This document shows positions 46,279 to 57,901 of a DNA stretch of 64,000 bases, one piece after another; the stretch's first letter is position 1; each line of letters starts with the position of its first letter. The DNA lies in assembly GCA_963712485.1 (NCBI GenBank), contig CAVQID010000059.1, positions 1-64,000 of the forward strand, read 5' to 3'. Under the pieces are notes generated by a model that was not told the DNA's origin, did no database searches, and saw nothing but the letters and a program-made list of their open reading frames with translations. The stretch is from JALORV01 sp963712485. GTDB lineage: Bacteria; Pseudomonadota; Gammaproteobacteria; Burkholderiales; Burkholderiaceae_F. The position numbers were made by a program, and so were the translations under genes.

Positions 46279-46712
46279 GCGGCGCCCATCAGGACAAGAG
46301 CCTGCGCCGGGTCGACGATCTGCAAATTGAAGGCCTGCGCGCGGCGCGCGAGCCTGAGCAGCGCCTTGTCCTTCGTCACCAGCCAGTTCGCGGCTGCGCT
46401 GTGTGCCAGATCAAGAAATTTCTGGTCCTGCACATCGGTGCATTGAAGCGGGGCAACATGGACGCGATCGACCGGAGTCGCCAGCCGGTCCCACAGCCGC
46501 AGGATCGTGCAGCGGCGCTCGTTCGAAATGCCGAACGCCGGACGGCCCAGTACATCGCCGAACTCGTCGACACTGGGCCCGTCGCGCAGGGCCGCAATGC
46601 GGCACGCCTCGACGGCGGCGCGCAGCGGCGCGGCTCGGGCATCCTCGAAGACCCAGAAATCGAGAAGTACATTGGTATCAATGACCGCGCGGACCGGCGA
46701 CGGCGGGTTCAT
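46275..46712 (-). CDS. PIN-domain protein (COG1569-type putative ribonuclease)
   Basis: A 145-residue protein with the PIN ribonuclease fold. Acidic active-site positions are in VRAVIDTNVLLDFWVFED, CTDVQDQKFLDLAHSA and WLVTKDKALLRL. It belongs to the group often annotated as the toxin of a toxin-antitoxin pair, but no antitoxin gene is adjacent: the overlapping neighbours are DUF2237 upstream and an ADH downstream. It may be a solitary PIN enzyme. The overlaps are ATGA-type at both ends. Confidence 0.8.
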   Translation of the reverse strand: MNPPSPVRAVIDTNVLLDFWVFEDARAAPLRAAVEACRIAALRDGPSVDEFGDVLGRPAFGISNERRCTILRLWDRLATPVDRVHVAPLQCTDVQDQKFLDLAHSAAANWLVTKDKALLRLARRAQAFNLQIVDPAQALVLMGAA

Positions 46713-47098
46713 TGGGCATCGAGCGCGTAACGGGCCAGCTGCTCCAGGGTGACGATTTCCAGCGCCTCTTCATTCGTGGCGGACAGATACACCGGCGGCG
46801 CGGCGCCTGCCTCAAGCGCCTCGCGCCAGCGCGCGACGCCGATGCACCAGCGGTCCCCGGGACGCAGGCCGGGGAACTGAAACTCAGGTCGCGGTGTCGT
46901 CAAGTCATTTCCACGCGCGACGGAAAAGGCGAGGAACTCCGCATTCACGCGGACACAGACCGTGTGCGAGCCCGTGTCCTGAGGGCCGGTGTGGCAATAG
47001 CCGTCGCGGTAGAAGCCGGTGGCAGGGTCCTCGCAGCAAGGCGCTAGCGGACCGCCCAAAACATTGCGGGCCGACGATGGTTCTCCGGCGTCGCGCAT
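46709..47098 (-). CDS. DUF2237 family protein
   Basis: A 129-residue protein. The DUF2237 core is easily seen: NVLGGPLAPCCEDPATGFYR, DGYCHTGPQDTGSHTVC, FLAFSVARGNDLTTP and FPGLRPGDRWCIGVARW, with conserved Cys and His residues. The function is unknown. The start 47098 follows GAAGAAC and gives the family N-terminus. It lies 5 bp after the lipoprotein gene of the MCE system. Confidence 0.85.
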   Translation of the reverse strand: MRDAGEPSSARNVLGGPLAPCCEDPATGFYRDGYCHTGPQDTGSHTVCVRVNAEFLAFSVARGNDLTTPRPEFQFPGLRPGDRWCIGVARWREALEAGAAPPVYLSATNEEALEIVTLEQLARYALDAQ

Positions 47099-47103
47099 GT
47101 TCT

Positions 47104-47754
47104 TCAGCGCGCGCTGGCGAGCGTCGATGGCGCCGACTTGGCCTCGACCCACGCCGCCAGGTCGTCAAGCAGTTTCGTGCTGGCCTCGCTCAGTGCCGCC
47201 GCCGCAGCGGCCGAGTTGGCCTGCTCTACCGCGGCGCTCGCCACGAACGTCTGGCGTGCGATCAGCTTGCGCGTGTTGCGATCGATGAGCTCGGCCGCCA
47301 CGTCGACGCGTGCGGCGCCCGGTGACGAGGTGGCATCGTGGAAGAAGTCGTTCACGCTGATGTTGAGCAGGAGATCACCGGCGACGCCGCGTCCGGCGAG
47401 CGAGACCGAGCCGAATGCCCGCCGCGCCGCGAGGCGATCGACCAGCAATTGCGCGAGCCGGCTCGACGGCCGGTCGCTCCAGGTGGCGAACTGATACGCG
47501 GCGCGCTGGTTCGATTCGCGCGAGTAAGCCAGCGCGAATGAGTCATCGACCGAGGAGCCCGGCTGCGGCGAGACGATGAGGTCGCGACCGCTGGACCTCG
47601 GGGCGGCGGCGGGTGCGGGCCTGCCGTCGATGATGCGGAATTGCGCCTGCTGCTGCGTGTCCTGGCCGATATCGACCGAGATGCAGCCGGCAGCGAGGAA
47701 TGGGGCTGCGGCGATGACCAGGAGCGGTAGGCGCTGTCGCAGGCTCATCATCAC
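47104..47754 (-). CDS. ABC-type transport auxiliary lipoprotein (MCE system)
   Basis: A 216-residue outer-membrane-type lipoprotein with signal MSLRQRLPLLVIAAAPFLAAGC (lipobox AAGC). It has the auxiliary-lipoprotein pattern: FRIIDGRPAP, then YSRESNQRAAYQFATWSDRP and SSRLAQLLVDRL, as in PqiC-like partners of MCE transporters, followed by strands ending RTFVASAAVEQANSAAA. It probably completes the periplasmic path of the lipid transporter encoded upstream. The ATG overlaps the MCE-protein stop. Confidence 0.85.
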   Translation of the reverse strand: MMMSLRQRLPLLVIAAAPFLAAGCISVDIGQDTQQQAQFRIIDGRPAPAAAPRSSGRDLIVSPQPGSSVDDSFALAYSRESNQRAAYQFATWSDRPSSRLAQLLVDRLAARRAFGSVSLAGRGVAGDLLLNISVNDFFHDATSSPGAARVDVAAELIDRNTRKLIARQTFVASAAVEQANSAAAAAALSEASTKLLDDLAAWVEAKSAPSTLASAR

Positions 47755-48687
47755 TCTCCGGGGCCGCGTTGTGAACTCGTCGGTCCCAGCAGGGCAGCGC
47801 GCGGGTCCTGGAGGCGATCGAGCAGCCGGTTCAGTGTCGCGCTCGTGGCCTTCAGCTCGCCGACGGCCGCGCCGATCTGATCGCCGCTCGAGCTGACCGT
47901 CGACCCAACCGACTGGGAAAGATACGCCGCCTGTTTCTCCAACGCGACCGTCGCGGCCGAAATGTCCTTCATCGTTCGCTCGGCCTGCAGCAGCGCCGGG
48001 CGCAGATCCCTGTCGGCGTTGTCCGCCAGGTTGGTGACGCTGTTGCTGGCCCGGTTCAAGCCGTTTGCTGCGACTTCGACCGCCTTGAGCGCGCGGTCGA
48101 GATCGCCCAGGCGCTGGTTCAGGCCGCCGGTGAGGTCGCGCAGGTTCGCAAGCGTCTTGTCGATGGCCGCGCGGTTCTCGGGTTTCAGTACCTCATTGAG
48201 CCGCTCGAGCGTCTCGGCAGCGGTTTCACCGACCCGGTTCAGGCGGTTGGCGATCGCGTCCAGGTTGGACGTGCCTTCGGGGATCACCGGATGAGGCTCG
48301 TTCGGCAGCAGCGCGAGCAGCGGCGGCCCCGGCGGGTCCTCGGTCTCGAGGTCGATCTTCGCGATGCCGGTCACGAACTTGCGGTTGACCACCGCCACGG
48401 TATTGGTGCTGACCGGCGTGCGCCGGTCGATCCGGATCAGCACGCGGACGCGATTGATGTTGTCGGTCAGCGCGTAGTCCTCGACGCGGCCCACCTTGAT
48501 GCCGCGCATCGTCGACATCGGCGCCGATCTGCAGTCCGTCGAGCGGCTGCCGCTCGAAGTAGATCGTGTAGAAATTGAAATCGCCGCGGCTGCCGGTGCG
48601 CTTGAGCCAGATGACGCCGGTCACCAGCGCGGCGACCAGCGCGATGACCGCGAGTCCGACATAGGTGTACTTGGCTTCCGCTTCCAT
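47751..48687 (-). CDS. MCE-domain (MlaD-type) substrate-binding protein (one frame break)
   Basis: Undoing one extra base near 48520 gives 311 residues. There is an N-terminal membrane anchor (YTYVGLAVIALVAALVTGVIWL), then the MCE domain (FNFYTIYFERQPLDGLQIGA joined to STMRGIKVGRVEDYAL and NTVAVVNRKFVTGIAKIDLE), and a C-terminal coiled-coil region with NLADNADRDLRPAL. MCE proteins form a hexameric ring that carries phospholipids between membranes. The genes for permease, ATPase, MCE protein and lipoprotein follow each other in that order, the usual layout of MCE operons that lack a soluble MlaC. The start 48687 lies 12 bp after the ATPase stop. Confidence 0.85.
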
Positions 48688-48699
48688 GGCTCGGCAATT

Positions 48700-49477
48700 C
48701 TAAGTGGGTGCGCGGTTCATCCGCCGACCATCGTGCGGACCGAGAAATAGACTCTGTATCCAGGGATCGTCAACCTGGATCACCTCGCGCACGGTGCCGT
48801 CGGCCAGCACCTTGCCGCGCGCCAGCACGATGATGCGGTCGACGACCGTCAGCAGCGTGTCGAGGTCGTGGGTGACCAGGAACACCGTGATGCCGAGATC
48901 GTCGACCAGCGAACGCACCAGCGCGTCGAAGCCGCGCGCCGTGGTCGGGTCGAGACCCGAGGTCGGCTCGTCGAGGAACAGCACTTCGGGCTCGAGCGCG
49001 AGGGCACGGGCGATCGCGGCGCGCTTGCGCATGCCGCCGGAGAGTTCGCTCGGCATCTTCGGCGCCGCATCCGGTCCAAGGCCGGCCTGCGCCAGGCGCA
49101 GCTGGACGAGGGCATCGAGCAGCGCGGCGGCACCTCGGCGTGCTCGGTCAGCGGCACGGCGACGTTCTCGGCGACACGTCAGCGAGGAAAACAGCGCGCC
49201 GTCCTGGAACATCATGCCGAAGCGCCGGCGCACCGCGTTCAGTCGCGTCTGAGTTGCGCTCCATACGTCGGTGCCGAGCAGGCGGATGCTGCCGGCGGTG
49301 GGTCGCTGCAGGCCGATGATCTCGCGCAGCAGGACCGACTTGCCGGTGCCGCTGCCGCCGATCAACGCGACCAGCGTGCCGCGGCTGCACGTCGAAGCTG
49401 ACGCCGTCGTGCACGACCTGCTCGCCGAAGCGGGTGACGATCGAGTCGACTTCGATGACCGGCACCGCCGCGGCCAT
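48700..49477 (-). CDS. MCE-system ABC ATPase, MlaF-type (three frame breaks)
   Basis: Three single-base breaks near 49388, 49187 and 49128 (net one base extra) interrupt an otherwise complete 258-residue ATPase. The start MAAAVPVIEVDSIVTRFGEQ leads to Walker A GGSGTGKSVLL, Q-loop RRFGMMFQDGALFSSL, the MlaF-typical VAENVAVPLTEHAEV, ABC signature LSGGMRKRAAIARALALEPE, Walker B VLFLDEPTSGLDP and H-loop VFLVTHDLDTLL. It powers lipid movement by the MlaE-type permease. ATG and the permease stop overlap (TGATG). Confidence 0.82.
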
Positions 49478-50614
49478 CAGATGCCCAGTTCCTGGAACAG
49501 CACCGCGAAGGCGGCGTCGAGCAGGATCACCGAGACGATGCTCTGCACGACGGTCGACGTGGTCGCCAGGCCGACCGCGCGCGTGTCGCGGTCGACGGTC
49601 ATGCCCATGCGGCAGCCGATCACCGCGATGACCAGCGCGAACACCGGCGCCTTGGTCAGGCCGACATAGACATGCTTGATGTCGAGGTTCTCGCTGCAGC
49701 CGCGCCGAGGAACGTCGGCGGCGTGATGTCGAGCATCGGTCGGCGATCAGCATCGCGCCGGCCAGGCTCATGACATCGCCGACGAAGACCAGCAGCGGCA
49801 TCGCGATCATCAGCGCGAGCACGCGCGGCAGCACCAGCACCGACATCGGCGACAGACCGAGCGTGCGGATCGCGTCGGTCTCCTCGGTCAGGCGCATCGA
49901 TCCGAGTTGCGCGGTGAAGGCGGCGCCGGAGCGGCCGGCGACGATGACCGCGACGATGATCGGCGCGAACTCGCGCGTCGCGCCGATGCCGACGCCGTCG
50001 ACGACGAAGATGTTGGCGCCGTATTTTTCGGCCTGCAGGCCGAGCAGGTAGGCGACGACGACGCCGATCAGCAGCGTGACCAGCGACACGACCGGGATCG
50101 CGTTCAGGCAGACCTGCTCGAACTGCGCCGTCAGTTCGCGCAGCCGCAGCATCCGCGGTATGAGGAACGACCGCACTAGTTGCACCAGCACCTCGCCAAG
50201 GAAATTGAGGTGGCCGAGGGCAGATCAAAGACTGCCATCGTCTCGCGGCCGACATGCGCCACGAGTCCTTCGCGCTTGTGCGCCACCGGGGCCATCACCT
50301 CGTCGATGCGCCGCGCACCTGCTCGACGATGCGCGCATCGTTATCGGCGAAGCCCGCGAGCGGCAGCTGCTTTACGTGACGCCCGAGCTGCGCAGATGAT
50401 TCAGCAGCGCGAGGGCCGCGGCGGTGTCGATGTCGGCGAGCGCGGAACCGTCGACCGACAGCTCGGGGGGCAGCGCGAGCGCGGTCAGTTCGCGGTCGAG
50501 CGCAGGCAGGGTCGCCAGCCGCCAGGCGCCGCTCAGCCGCAGTACTGCGCCGGTCGCATCGCGTTCGAGGCGCGCCGCGGGCGGTGAGACGGACTGCGCG
50601 GGTTCGACGGTCAT
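49477..50614 (-). CDS. STAS-MlaE fusion permease of the MCE system (five frame breaks)
   Basis: Five apparent single-base deletions (near 50395, 50305, 50212, 49738, 49695) break this gene; restoring them gives 380 residues. The N-terminal 100 residues form a STAS domain (AVLRLSGAWRLATLPALDRE, SVDGSALADIDTAAALALL). The rest is the MlaE permease: VRSFLIPRMLRLRELTAQFE, then NAIPVVSLVTLLIGVVVAYL, FAPIIVAVIVAGRSGAAF and LGSMRLTEETDAIRTLG. STAS-MlaE fusions replace the separate MlaB protein of enterobacteria. It is the first gene of the operon. The density of breaks in this stretch points to poor assembly quality. Confidence 0.8.
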
Positions 50615-50633
50615 GCACGGGGCGGCGTTGAGG

Positions 50634-50936
50634 TCACGGGGAGGCTATCACAGCCCCCCGCGATCCCGCACTCCGCGCAGTGCAGCTTCCGCCGCGTATG
50701 CAGCTGTGCAACAGCATCAACCCGAGCAGGCTCAGCAGCAGCAGCGGCAGCGCGGTTGACCAGCCGGTCGCGCCGTCGCGGCGCGTTTCGATGGGCGGGT
50801 AGTCGTCGGCCGGCTCGTCTGGTGCATCGTGGTCTCGCCGTGGCGATGGTTCGTCGACCGCTGTTGCCGGCGGCCGGCCGACATGGGCTGGCAACGGACA
50901 ACTGCCGGACGGCGCCGCGCCAGCGCGCGGCGCCAT
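50634..50936 (-). CDS. Candidate small membrane protein, 100 residues
   Basis: A frame starting MAPRAGAAPSGSCPLPAHVG at 50936, preceded by AGGAT, has a Pro/Asp-rich first half and one clear membrane helix, ALPLLLLSLLGLMLLHSC, followed by a short Arg/Ser tail. No family is recognised. It lies between acnA and the STAS-MlaE gene on the same strand, in a stretch where the sequence has many indels, so its exact frame is uncertain. Confidence 0.35.
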   Translation of the reverse strand: MAPRAGAAPSGSCPLPAHVGRPPATAVDEPSPRRDHDAPDEPADDYPPIETRRDGATGWSTALPLLLLSLLGLMLLHSCIRGGSCTARSAGSRGAVIASP

Positions 50937-50956
50937 ATCCTGCCGGCCCAGCGCTG

Positions 50957-53775
<2,819 letters not shown>

Positions 53776-53802
53776 TTTGGGAAACCTCGGGTCGGTGGGC
53801 TG

Positions 53803-55254
53803 CTAAATGACCATCAGGTCGACGAACTCATTGACCGGCGTGGCGTCGAGCCGCTTGGCGTCGAGACAAAGATCCATGATCGCTGCGGCCTGCTTGGTGG
53901 GGAACACGCGTGCCAGATTGGTACGGAACTTCTCGACCAGCACCGGCATGCCTTCCTTGCGGCGACGCTTGTGGCCGATCGGGTACTCGACGACGATCTC
54001 CTTGAGCTTCTTGCCGTCGGTGAACTCGACTGTCAGTGCATTGGCGATGGAACGCTTGTTCGGGTCGTGGTAATCCTTCGTGAACTGCTTGTCCTCGACA
54101 CAGACGATCTTGTCGCGCAGTGCGTCGATGCGCGGATCTGCGGCGACGTTGTCTTCGTAGTCGGACGCGGTGAGCCGCCCGAAGATGATCGGCACGGCCA
54201 CCATGTACTGGATGCAGTGGTCACGATCGGCCGGGTTGTTGAGCGGGCCCTTCTTGTCGATGATGCGGATGCAAGCCTCGTGCGTGCGGATCGTGATCTT
54301 CCTGATGTCGCTTTCCGACCTGCCAAGCTTCTTCATTTCGCCGTGCAGCGTCATCGCCGCTTCGACGGCGGTTTGCGAGTGGAACTCCGCCGGGAAGGAA
54401 ATCTTGAAGAGCACATTTTCCATCACATAGCTGCCATACGGCCGCTGGAATTTGAACTCGTTGCCCTTGAAGAGCACGTCGTAGAAACCCCAGCCCTTGG
54501 CTGTCAGTACCGACGGATACCCCATCTCGCCGGTCTTCGCGATCAGTGCCAGCCGCACCGCGCGGCTGGTCGCGTCACCCGCTGCCCAGCTCTTGCGCGA
54601 ACCCGTGTTCGGCGCGTGGCGATAGGTGCGCAGCGACTGGCCGTCGACCCACGCCAGCGACACCGCGTTGATGATCTCGTCGCGCGTGAGCCCCATCATC
54701 TGCGCAACGACCGCCGTGGAAGCGACCTTGACCAGAACCACGTGGTCGAGGCCGACCTTGTTGAAAGAATTCTCCAGCGCGATGCAGCCCTGGATCTCGT
54801 GCGCCTTCACCATCGCCACGAGCACGTCGGCGACCGTCAGCGGCTTCCTGCCGGCTGCGACCGCGTTGCGGCTCAGCCAGTCGGCGGTGGCGAGGATGCC
54901 GCCGAGGTTGTCCGAGGGGTGGCCCCATTCGGCGGCGAGCCACGTGTCATTGAAATCGAGCCAGCGGATCATCGCGCCGATGTCGAACGCGGCCTTGACC
55001 GGGTCCATCTGGAACTGCGTGCCCGGGACCTTCGCGCCGTTCGGCACGACCGTTCCCTGCACGACGGGTCCGAGCATCTTCGTGCACGCCGGGTACTCGA
55101 GCGCCTCGAAGCCGCAGCCCAGCGTGTCCATCAGGCAATACCTCGCCGTGTCGATCGCTTCCTTGCTCTTGATCTTGTACTTGATGACGTAGTCGGCGAT
55201 GTCGACCAGGACCTTGTCGGGTTTCGGGCGAACGTTGCTGATGTGGCTCCCCAT
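53803..55254 (-). CDS. prpD: 2-methylcitrate dehydratase PrpD
   Basis: A 483-residue MmgE/PrpD-family protein of normal length. Typical segments are DIADYVIKYKIKSKEAIDTA, ARYCLMDTLGCGFEAL, IRWLDFNDTWLAAEWGHPSD, GCIALENSFNKVGLDHVVLV and HAPNTGSRKSWAAGDATSRA, with VMENVLFKISFPAEFHSQTA further on. It dehydrates 2-methylcitrate to 2-methylaconitate, which AcnA then hydrates. It is followed by acnA and preceded by a GNAT gene at 65 bp in the propionate operon. Confidence 0.93.
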   Translation of the reverse strand: MGSHISNVRPKPDKVLVDIADYVIKYKIKSKEAIDTARYCLMDTLGCGFEALEYPACTKMLGPVVQGTVVPNGAKVPGTQFQMDPVKAAFDIGAMIRWLDFNDTWLAAEWGHPSDNLGGILATADWLSRNAVAAGRKPLTVADVLVAMVKAHEIQGCIALENSFNKVGLDHVVLVKVASTAVVAQMMGLTRDEIINAVSLAWVDGQSLRTYRHAPNTGSRKSWAAGDATSRAVRLALIAKTGEMGYPSVLTAKGWGFYDVLFKGNEFKFQRPYGSYVMENVLFKISFPAEFHSQTAVEAAMTLHGEMKKLGRSESDIRKITIRTHEACIRIIDKKGPLNNPADRDHCIQYMVAVPIIFGRLTASDYEDNVAADPRIDALRDKIVCVEDKQFTKDYHDPNKRSIANALTVEFTDGKKLKEIVVEYPIGHKRRRKEGMPVLVEKFRTNLARVFPTKQAAAIMDLCLDAKRLDATPVNEFVDLMVI

Positions 55255-55319
55255 GGCGGGACGTTCCTTTCTGATTTCTGGTCAGGACTTGGGTTCGGGT
55301 GCGAAAAAGATCGACGTGC

Positions 55320-55802
55320 TCATTCGCCCGCCTCGAGGACGAGCTTGTAGCCGTCATGCGAGTCGGTGAAGCCGAGTCGGGCATAGAAGCGGTGCGCGTC
55401 GGTGCGGCGCTTGTCACTGGTCAGCTGGGCGAGTCGGCAGCCGCGCTTGCGTGCGTGCTCGAGCGCACGCGCCATCAACCAGGCGCCGATGCCGCGCCCG
55501 CGCATGCCGCTGTCGACCCGAACCGCCTCGATGTTGGCGCGCCAGGCGCCACGCCGACTCAGGCCGGGGAGATACGTAATCTGCAGCATGCCCACGACGC
55601 GGCCGTCGAACTCGGCAACCAGCAGCATCTGGTTAGGGTCGCGATCGATCGCGTCGAACGCACGGATGTAAGCCGGGTCGTCGCTCCCGACACCCTCGCG
55701 GTTCTTGCCCAGCACATCGTCGGCAAGGAGTTCGAGCAGGCGCGGCAGGTCGGCGCGCTGTGCACGGCGCGCCGTCAGCCCGCTGAGTGTCGCCTCGGCC
55801 AT
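55320..55802 (-). CDS. GNAT acetyltransferase embedded in the prp operon
   Basis: A 160-residue GNAT protein. The N-terminal LTARRAQRADLPRLLELLAD, the central MLLVAEFDGRVVGMLQITYL, the acetyl-CoA loop RVDSGMRGRGIGAWLMARAL and the C-terminal RRTDAHRFYARLGFTDSHDG give a complete fold. The ATG shares a base with the prpC stop (TGATG), so it is translationally coupled to 2-methylcitrate synthase and lies before prpD. Acetyl- or propionyl-transfer to metabolic enzymes is a known regulatory theme in propionate metabolism, but its target here is unknown. Confidence 0.85.
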   Translation of the reverse strand: MAEATLSGLTARRAQRADLPRLLELLADDVLGKNREGVGSDDPAYIRAFDAIDRDPNQMLLVAEFDGRVVGMLQITYLPGLSRRGAWRANIEAVRVDSGMRGRGIGAWLMARALEHARKRGCRLAQLTSDKRRTDAHRFYARLGFTDSHDGYKLVLEAGE

Positions 55803-56966
55803 CAGCCCCGCTTCGCCAGCGGCACGAACTTCAGATCGTCCGGGCCGATGTAATTGGCACTCGGTCGGATGATCTTGTTGTCGAGGCGCTGCTCGATGAT
55901 GTGCGCGCTCCAGCCGCTGGTGCGCGAGATGACGAACAGCGGCGTGAACATCGAGGTCGGCACGCCCATCATGTGATAACTGACGGCGCTGAACCAGTCG
56001 AGGTTCGGGAACATCTTCTTCGCGTCCCACATGACCGACTCGAGCCGCTCGGCAATCGAGAACATCTTCATGTTGCCGGCGTCCTTGGCCAGCCGTCGCG
56101 CCACTTCCTTGATCACCTTGTTGCGAGGGTCGGAAACGGTGTAAACGGGGTGCCCGAAGCCAATGATGACTTCCTTGGCTTCGACACGACGGCGGATATC
56201 GGCCTCAGCCTCGTCAAGCGTCTCGTAGCGCTTCTGTATCTCGAACGCGACTTCGTTGGCGCCGCCGTGCTTCGGTCCGCGCAACGCGCCGATGGCACCG
56301 GTGATGGCCGAATAGAAATCCGAGCCGGTGCCGGCAATCACGCGCCCCGCGAAGGTCGACGCGTTGAATTCGTGCTCAGCGTACAGGATCAGCGACGTAT
56401 GCATCGCGCGCACCCACAGGTCGCTGGGCTGACTTGCCGTGCAGCAGGTGCAGGAAGTGCCCGCCGATCGAATCGTCATCGGTCTCGACTTCGATGCGGC
56501 GGCCATTGGTGCTGTAGTGGTACCAGTAGAGCAGCATTGAACCGAGCGATGCCATCAGCCGGTCGGCGATGTCCTTCGCGCCCGGGGTGTTGTGGTCGTC
56601 CTTCTCGGGGACCACGCAGCCGAGCACCGAAACACCGCTGCGCATGACGTCCATCGGGTGACTCGAAGCCGGCAGCCACTCGAGCGCGGCCTTCACGTTT
56701 GCGGGCAGTCCGCGCAGCGACTTCAGCTTGGCCTTGTAAGCCGCCAGTTCACTCTTGTTGGGCAGCGTGCCGTGGACAAGCAGGTGGGCAACCTCCTCGA
56801 ACTCGCAGGCCTCCGCAATGTCGAGGATGTCGTAGCCGCGGTAGTGCAGGTCGTTACCGGTGCGGCCGACGGTGCACAGTGCGGTGTTGCCGGCGACCAC
56901 GCCGGACAACGCGACGGACTTCTTGACCTTGGGCGCCGCGACCGGCGCGTCTTGCACTTCGCTCAT
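55802..56966 (-). CDS. prpC: 2-methylcitrate synthase PrpC (one frame break)
   Basis: Removing one extra base near 56433 (AAGTCAGCC) gives a 387-residue citrate-synthase-family enzyme condensing propionyl-CoA with oxaloacetate. Landmarks are GVVAGNTALCTVGRTGNDLH, YRGYDILDIAEACEFEEVAH, ASSHPMDVMRSGVSVLG, HEFNASTFAGRVIAGTGSDF, LRGPKHGGANEVAF and IIGFGHPVYTVSDPRNKVIK; the His residues in the last two are catalytic. The start MSEVQDAP has a GGAGAAG ribosome site. It lies between prpB (19 bp) and the GNAT gene. Confidence 0.9.
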
Positions 56967-56985
56967 CGTCTTCTCCCTCGTTCCA

Positions 56986-57867
56986 CTATTTCTTCTTGGC
57001 GAACAAAGCATCGAGGCTTTGTTCATACTGGTGATATCCGATCACGTCGTACAGTTCCGTCCGCGTCTGCATCGTGTCGACGACCGCCTTTTGCGTTCCG
57101 TCACGGCGCAGCGATGTGTAGACATTCAGCGCCGCCTTGTTCATCGCGCGGAACGCCGACAATGGATACAGCACCATCGCCGCGCCGGCGCTTTTGAGTT
57201 CGTCGACGGTGAACAGCGGCGTCGAGCCGAACTCGGTGATGTTGGCGAGCACCGGCACCCTGACCGCGTCGACAAACCTGCGATAAGTGGGCAGGTCCTT
57301 GGCGGCTTCCGCGAAGATGCCGTCGGCGCCGGCCTCGACGCACGCGATCGCGCGCTCAATCGCGCGGTCCACGCCCTCGACGGCGATCGCGTCCGTGCGC
57401 GCGATGACGAAGAAGTCCTTGTCGGTCTTCGCATCCGCGGCCGCCTTCACGCGGTCGGCCATCTCCTCGGTCGTGACGATCTCCTTGCCGGGTCGATGGC
57501 CGCAGCGCTTGGCGCCGACCTGGTCCTCGATGTGGCAGGCTGCTGCACCGGCCTTGATCAGCGCCTTGATCGTGCGGGCGATGTTGAAGGCACTGGGACC
57601 GAAGCCGGTATCGATGTCGACGAGCAGCGGCAGGTCGCACACATCGGTGATGCGACGCGTATCGACCAGCACGTCGTCCAGCGTGTTGATGCCGAGGTCG
57701 GGCATGCCCAGCGAGCCGGCCGCGACTCCGCCTCCGGAAAGGTAGATCGCCCGGTAGCCAACGTGCCTGGCCATCAGCGCGTGGTTCGCGATAATGGTGC
57801 CGACGATCTGCAGCGGCTGCTCTTCCTTCAATGCCCGCCGAAAGCGGGCGCCTGCGCTGATACTCAT
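56986..57867 (-). CDS. prpB: 2-methylisocitrate lyase PrpB
   Basis: A 293-residue lyase that splits 2-methylisocitrate into pyruvate and succinate. The catalytic Cys122 lies in VGAKRCGHRPGKE, a variant of the family K-K-C-G-H motif. Further landmarks are IYLSGGGVAAGSLGMPDLG, VDIDTGFGPSAFNIART and RTDAIAVEGVDRAIERA. The start MSISAGARFRRAL at 57867 was chosen over a longer frame that runs into the mdh gene end. It is the second gene of the mdh-prpB-prpC-GNAT-prpD-acnA series. Confidence 0.93.
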   Translation of the reverse strand: MSISAGARFRRALKEEQPLQIVGTIIANHALMARHVGYRAIYLSGGGVAAGSLGMPDLGINTLDDVLVDTRRITDVCDLPLLVDIDTGFGPSAFNIARTIKALIKAGAAACHIEDQVGAKRCGHRPGKEIVTTEEMADRVKAAADAKTDKDFFVIARTDAIAVEGVDRAIERAIACVEAGADGIFAEAAKDLPTYRRFVDAVRVPVLANITEFGSTPLFTVDELKSAGAAMVLYPLSAFRAMNKAALNVYTSLRRDGTQKAVVDTMQTRTELYDVIGYHQYEQSLDALFAKKK

Positions 57868-57901
57868 GGACCGACCTCGTTCATCGCTTGGACAGCCGGG
57901 C

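Noticed and set aside
46275..46712. PIN protein as part of a toxin-antitoxin pair
   Set aside because: No antitoxin-like small gene on either side; the neighbours are metabolic or DUF2237 genes.
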